This document shows, piece by piece, positions 6,217-8,728 of a stretch of DNA of 8,728 nucleotides. The notes under the pieces were generated by a model, which was not told the origin of the DNA, ran no database searches, and saw only the letters and a program-made list of their open reading frames with translations. The translations under genes were made by a program, and so were the position numbers. Source of the DNA: SIG710 sp045648605 (GTDB taxonomy: Bacteria; Bacillota; Clostridia; Oscillospirales; CAG-272); contig JAZROG010000110.1 in assembly GCA_045648605.1 (NCBI GenBank), positions 1-8,728 of the forward strand, given 5' to 3'. The first letter of the stretch is position 1; each line of letters starts with the position of its first letter.

Positions 6217-6600
6217 ATGAGCGTTAAGCGCGGTGATATTTTTTATGCGGATCTCAGCCCTGTCGTGGGCTCGGAGCAGGGCGGAATGAGACCTGTACTC
6301 ATCATACAGAACGATGTTGGGAACAGATACAGCCCAACCGTTATTGCGGCAGCCATAACCAGCCGAATGGGGAAAACACGATTGCCCACTCATATCGATG
6401 TTTATGCCGATAAGGTTGGCCTTACAAAGGATTCTGTCATTCTTCTTGAACAGGTAAGGACTCTTGACAAAAAGCGTCTGGGCGAAAAGATGGGACATCT
6501 TGACGACGAGATGATGACGGCGGTCAATAACGCCATTGCGGTAAGCTTTGGTCTTGGAAATACTGCTGTGGGTAACGGAGATGGCACTCCGAGCGCATGA
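6217..6600 (+). CDS. mazF: MazF/PemK-type endoribonuclease toxin (EndoA-like)
   Basis: This 127-residue protein belongs to the MazF/PemK family, which cuts single-stranded mRNA at short specific sequences. Visible signatures are the opening VKRGDIFYADLSPVVGSEQGG (3-23), Arg25 in MRPVLIIQND (24-33) and Thr48 in AAAITS (44-49), the two family catalytic residues, then LPTHIDV (56-62) and LLEQVRTLDKKRL (76-88). The core matches the roughly 116-residue Bacillus EndoA, with a polar C-terminal tail of about 14 residues rich in Gly and Asn. The start has GGAGGG at 6207-6212. No antitoxin gene of the usual 60-90 codons lies just before it; only a 14-codon frame (6133-6177) is present and I do not treat it as a gene. 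The next gene, fba, has its own promoter. Antitoxin, if any, must be encoded elsewhere. Confidence 0.93.
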   Translation: MSVKRGDIFYADLSPVVGSEQGGMRPVLIIQNDVGNRYSPTVIAAAITSRMGKTRLPTHIDVYADKVGLTKDSVILLEQVRTLDKKRLGEKMGHLDDEMMTAVNNAIAVSFGLGNTAVGNGDGTPSA

Positions 6601-6656
6601 TTTTTTGTTCAATTTCAATAATAATTAAAAATTTAACATAAATTTTTCTTAAAGCC

Positions 6657-6685
6657 TTGATTTTGTGGACTTTTCATGTTAAAAT
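6657..6685 (+). promoter_or_regulatory. Strong sigma-A promoter of fba
   Basis: TTGATT (6657-6662), a 17-base spacer and TAAAAT (6680-6685) preceded by TGT (6677-6679) give a -35 box plus an extended -10 box. The 40 bases upstream are almost pure A and T, with an AT-only inverted repeat at 6627-6647, which fits an UP element contacting the RNA polymerase alpha subunits. The strength suits a highly expressed glycolytic gene. Confidence 0.82.
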
Positions 6686-6726
6686 ATAAATGTTTAAAAA
6701 ATTTAAAAAATCAAAGGAGTAGAAAA

Positions 6727-7686
6727 ATGGCACTTGTTACAACCAAGGAAATGTTCAAAAAGGCTTATGCCGGTGGATACGCTATTGGCGCATTCAACAT
6801 AAACAACATGGAGATCATTCAGGCTATCACAGAGGCTGCCGAGGAGACAAAGTCTCCCGTTATTCTCCAGGTTTCCGCAGGCGCAAGAAAGTATGCAAAG
6901 CATGAGTATCTTCTTGCTCTCGCTCAGGCTGCTGTTAAGGATAGCGGTGTTGACCTCGCTCTCCATCTTGACCACGGTGCAGATTTCGAGATCTGCAAGG
7001 CTTGTATCGACGGCGGATTCACTTCCGTTATGATCGACGGCTCCCACCACGCATACGAGGACAATATTGCCCTCACAAAGAAGGTAGTAGAATATGCTCA
7101 CGAGCGCGGCGTTGTTGTTGAAGGCGAGCTTGGCGTTCTTGCAGGCGTTGAGGATGATGTTGTTGCTGAGCATTCCTCATATACACGTCCCGATGAGGTT
7201 GAGGATTTCGTTACACGCACAGGCGTTGACTCCCTCGCTATCTCCATCGGTACATCTCACGGTGCATTCAAGTTCACACCCAAGCAGTGCACAAGAAACG
7301 AGAAGGGCATCCTTGTTCCTCCTCCGCTTCGCTTCGATATTCTTGAGGAGATCGAGAAGAGACTTCCAGAATTCCCCATCGTTCTTCACGGTGCATCCAG
7401 CGTTCCCCAGGATCTTGTTGCTGAGATCAATTCTCTCGGCGGTAAGATGCCCGATGCTGTAGGTATTCCCGAGGAGCAGCTCCGTCAGGCAGCAAAGATG
7501 GCTGTTTGTAAGATCAATATCGACTCTGATATCCGTGTTGCTATGACAGCAGGTATCAGAAGAGTATTCTCTGGCGAGCCTTCTGTTTTCGACCCCAGAG
7601 GATATCTCTCTGTTGCTCGTGACGAGGTTAAGAAGATGGTTAAGCACAAGATCGTTAATGTTCTTGGCTCTGCTAACACTCTCTGA
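6727..7686 (+). CDS. fba: Class II fructose-1,6-bisphosphate aldolase
   Basis: This 319-residue cytosolic zinc enzyme interconverts fructose 1,6-bisphosphate with dihydroxyacetone phosphate and glyceraldehyde 3-phosphate in glycolysis and gluconeogenesis. Family motifs are complete: GAFNINNME (21-29), LALHLDHGAD (77-86, catalytic Asp82 and zinc ligand His83), SVMIDGSHHAYEDNI (100-114), VEGELGVLAGVED (131-143), SIGTSHGAFKF (173-183, zinc ligand His178), VLHGASSVP (219-227, zinc ligand His221) and CKINIDSDIR (261-270, phosphate binding). The start at 6727 has AAAGGAG (6713-6719) seven bases upstream; an earlier in-frame ATG at 6676 overlaps the promoter and is rejected. Codons are sharply restricted (CTT/CTC, GTT, ATC, AAG), unlike the neighbours, which fits very high expression. 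It is a single-gene transcript with its own promoter and terminator. A tagatose-bisphosphate role cannot be excluded from sequence alone but is less likely. Confidence 0.96.
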   Translation: MALVTTKEMFKKAYAGGYAIGAFNINNMEIIQAITEAAEETKSPVILQVSAGARKYAKHEYLLALAQAAVKDSGVDLALHLDHGADFEICKACIDGGFTSVMIDGSHHAYEDNIALTKKVVEYAHERGVVVEGELGVLAGVEDDVVAEHSSYTRPDEVEDFVTRTGVDSLAISIGTSHGAFKFTPKQCTRNEKGILVPPPLRFDILEEIEKRLPEFPIVLHGASSVPQDLVAEINSLGGKMPDAVGIPEEQLRQAAKMAVCKINIDSDIRVAMTAGIRRVFSGEPSVFDPRGYLSVARDEVKKMVKHKIVNVLGSANTL

Positions 7687-7692
7687 TATAAG
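7664..7692 (+). promoter_or_regulatory. Possible promoter for the thioesterase gene, upstream of the fba terminator
   Basis: TTGGCT (7664-7669), a 17-base spacer and TATAAG (7687-7692) preceded by TGA (7684-7686) resemble an extended -10 promoter at the very end of fba. Transcription would begin near 7699, so the fba terminator stem would become the first bases of the new RNA, too early to cause termination. This would explain how the thioesterase gene is transcribed. Chance matches are possible. Confidence 0.35.
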
Positions 7693-7700
7693 GAAAAATA

Positions 7701-7725
7701 ACGGAGCGGCTTGCCGCTCCGTTTT
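7701..7725 (+). terminator. Intrinsic terminator of fba
   Basis: ACGGAGCGG (7701-7709) pairs perfectly with CCGCTCCGT (7714-7722) around CTTG, then TTT before GG. The stem is strong but the T-run is short (four T in all, 7722-7725), so some readthrough into the thioesterase gene 14 bases further on is plausible. Confidence 0.85.
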
Positions 7726-7739
7726 GGTAATTAAAACAA

Positions 7740-8486
7740 ATGAGATTTAAGGAAAAATATAAGGCTCTTTTTCATGATACCGATACAAACGGTATAATTT
7801 ACCCATCGAGGCTGTTTATGTTTTTGCAGGAGACGGCTCACGGACACACCAACTCTGTCGGATGCGCTCCGGAAATTATGATAGAGCGGGATGGCGGATG
7901 CTTCTGGCTGACGCGAATCTGCGTCAGTATTCTTTCTGATATTCATTTTGGTGACGAGCTTGAGGTGGAAACATTTGCTACAAACGACAGCCGCGGCTTC
8001 AGCTTCAACCGTTGCTTTGAGATATACCGCAATGGCGAAAAGGTCTGCGAGGCATATTCTGTGTGGGCGCTTATGAATCTGAAAGCGATGCGTCCTATGG
8101 CGGTGAAGGACTGGAATATCGATCTGGGGCTTGAGGATCCGATAAAGCCTTCTGCTCCGCTTCATGCTCGTATTCCAAAGGATATAGAGCTTGCACCATC
8201 GGGCACCCAAATGGTATATTACCGCGATGTGGACTATAACGGACATATGAATAACGCTCGATATCCCGACATTCTTTGCGGATTTTTGCGCGAGGATGTG
8301 CTTTCGGGAAAAAGAATTTCCGAAATAAGCATCAACTTTATGCATGAGGCGGCAAAGGGCGAGACAATCGAGGGATCTTGGGGCAAAGACAGCGAGGATG
8401 AGAGCATATATTATGTCAGAACAGTTCGCGCATCGGACGGCAATGTAAATGTCGAGGCAAGAATAAAGCTTGCGGATGTTCAATAG
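7740..8486 (+). CDS. FatA-type acyl-ACP thioesterase
   Basis: This 248-residue cytosolic protein is a double hot-dog thioesterase of the acyl-ACP thioesterase family, which releases free fatty acids from acyl carrier protein. The first hot-dog has DTDTNGIIYPSRLFMFLQETA (13-33) packing around the acyl chain, with GCFWLTRI (53-60) and FGDELEVET (70-78) as the following strands. The second has RDVDYNGHMNNARYPD (162-177), where Asp165, Asn167 and His169 match the D-x-N-x-H active site of plant FatB, and Glu203 in NFMHEAAKGE (199-208) is placed like the fourth catalytic residue. Length is typical for bacterial members. An in-frame stop at 7728-7730 means 7740 is the earliest ATG, and the protein aligns from its first residues, yet there is no ribosome binding site before it. 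Acyl-chain preference cannot be read from the sequence; acyl-CoA substrates are also possible. Confidence 0.9.
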   Translation: MRFKEKYKALFHDTDTNGIIYPSRLFMFLQETAHGHTNSVGCAPEIMIERDGGCFWLTRICVSILSDIHFGDELEVETFATNDSRGFSFNRCFEIYRNGEKVCEAYSVWALMNLKAMRPMAVKDWNIDLGLEDPIKPSAPLHARIPKDIELAPSGTQMVYYRDVDYNGHMNNARYPDILCGFLREDVLSGKRISEISINFMHEAAKGETIEGSWGKDSEDESIYYVRTVRASDGNVNVEARIKLADVQ

Positions 8487-8494
8487 AAATTTGT

Positions 8495-8585
8495 CGGTGA
8501 GGGAGTTTCGCCACTGCGGTGGCGCCCGGCGCTGCCGTGGCTCCCACAAACTTTTGAAAAAGTTTGACCAAAACCTTGAATAGGG
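8495..8585 (+). repeat. Hairpin repeat, copy C (second repeat family)
   Basis: Just after the thioesterase stop, GGGAG (8501-8505) and CTCCC (8541-8545) enclose a GC-rich hairpin CGCCAC-TGCG-GTGGCG (8509-8524). Next comes a perfect inverted repeat, CAAACTTTT (8547-8555), GA, AAAAGTTTG (8558-8566), followed by ACCAAAACCTT. A related block lies in inverse orientation at 8678-8716: over 39 aligned bases I count 29 identities, and four of the ten differences are two compensated pairs in the 9-bp stem. It may also serve as the 3' end of the thioesterase transcript, although no clean terminator with a T-run is seen. Confidence 0.55.
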
Positions 8586-8677
8586 GAAATGTTTGGTTGT
8601 TAAACTGTTTTTTTTTCGTGTAATCACCACAAATCCCACGTAAAAAGCAGATAAACATTAAATATCTTTTTCGTTTG

Positions 8678-8728
8678 TAAGTTTTGATCGACCTTTTTTA
8701 AAAGGTCGCGTGAGCCGGCGACGGCGCC
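8678..8728 (-). repeat. Hairpin repeat, copy D (inverted, cut by window end)
   Basis: On the minus strand this reads GGCTC, then CGACCTTTT (8708-8700), AA, AAAAGGTCG (8697-8689), then ATCAAAAC, the same order as copy C. The GC-rich part (8712-8728, with GGCGCC and CGCCGG) corresponds to the upstream hairpin region of copy C but runs off the window. The 93 bases between the copies are AT-rich, with a run of nine T near 8610, and hold nothing else I can support. Confidence 0.5.

Noticed and set aside
7731..8639. A 302-codon open frame on the minus strand
   Set aside because: It mirrors the thioesterase gene and runs through the hairpin repeat; its translation shows no domain, and the plus strand has the conserved active-site motif.

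Overview
The window looks like chromosomal DNA from a Clostridia-type Bacillota, probably a gut or rumen Oscillospirales/Christensenellales-like lineage. The evidence is purine-rich AGGAG-type ribosome binding sites, sigma-A promoters with extended -10 boxes, mid-range GC, a RelQ-type small alarmone synthetase, a chromosomal MazF toxin, a FatA-type acyl-ACP thioesterase, a class II aldolase with strongly biased codons, and intergenic space filled with GC-rich hairpin repeats. The lineage is inferred from gene content and style, not from a marker gene.

Layout. 1-157: intergenic end of a repeat with a GC-rich hairpin. 158-1816 (+): cytosolic 552-aa protein of uncertain function, probably an alpha/alpha-toroid plus beta-sandwich carbohydrate-active protein, followed by an intrinsic terminator. 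1973-4286 (+): a two-gene operon with an 8-base overlap, encoding a RelQ-like (p)ppGpp synthetase and a CLC-type anion/proton antiporter with a C-terminal RCK_C domain, closed by a strong terminator. 4287-5295: about 1 kb without a convincing protein gene. It holds two diverged, oppositely oriented copies of one structured element, A at 4382-4796 (+) and B at 4920-5253 (-), facing each other tail to tail. 5296-5982 (-): a small lipoprotein with a near-consensus promoter. 6217-6600 (+): MazF-type endoribonuclease with no adjacent antitoxin. 6727-7686 (+): fructose-bisphosphate aldolase with a strong promoter and terminator. 7740-8486 (+): acyl-ACP thioesterase that starts right after the aldolase terminator and lacks a ribosome binding site. 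8487-8728: two inverted copies of a second hairpin repeat, the second cut by the window end.

How it fits together. Most genes look like independent housekeeping or stress units: glycolysis (Fba), lipid release (FatA-like), stress (RelQ, MazF) and ion homeostasis (CLC). The one tight functional link is relQ with the CLC gene. The most unusual part is the A/B element pair. Two of its hairpins differ between copies by paired, compensatory base changes, while the same stretch is broken as a reading frame by an indel. That is the pattern expected of a structured RNA or hairpin-dependent mobile repeat, not of a protein. The small repeat near the right end independently shows the same compensatory pattern.
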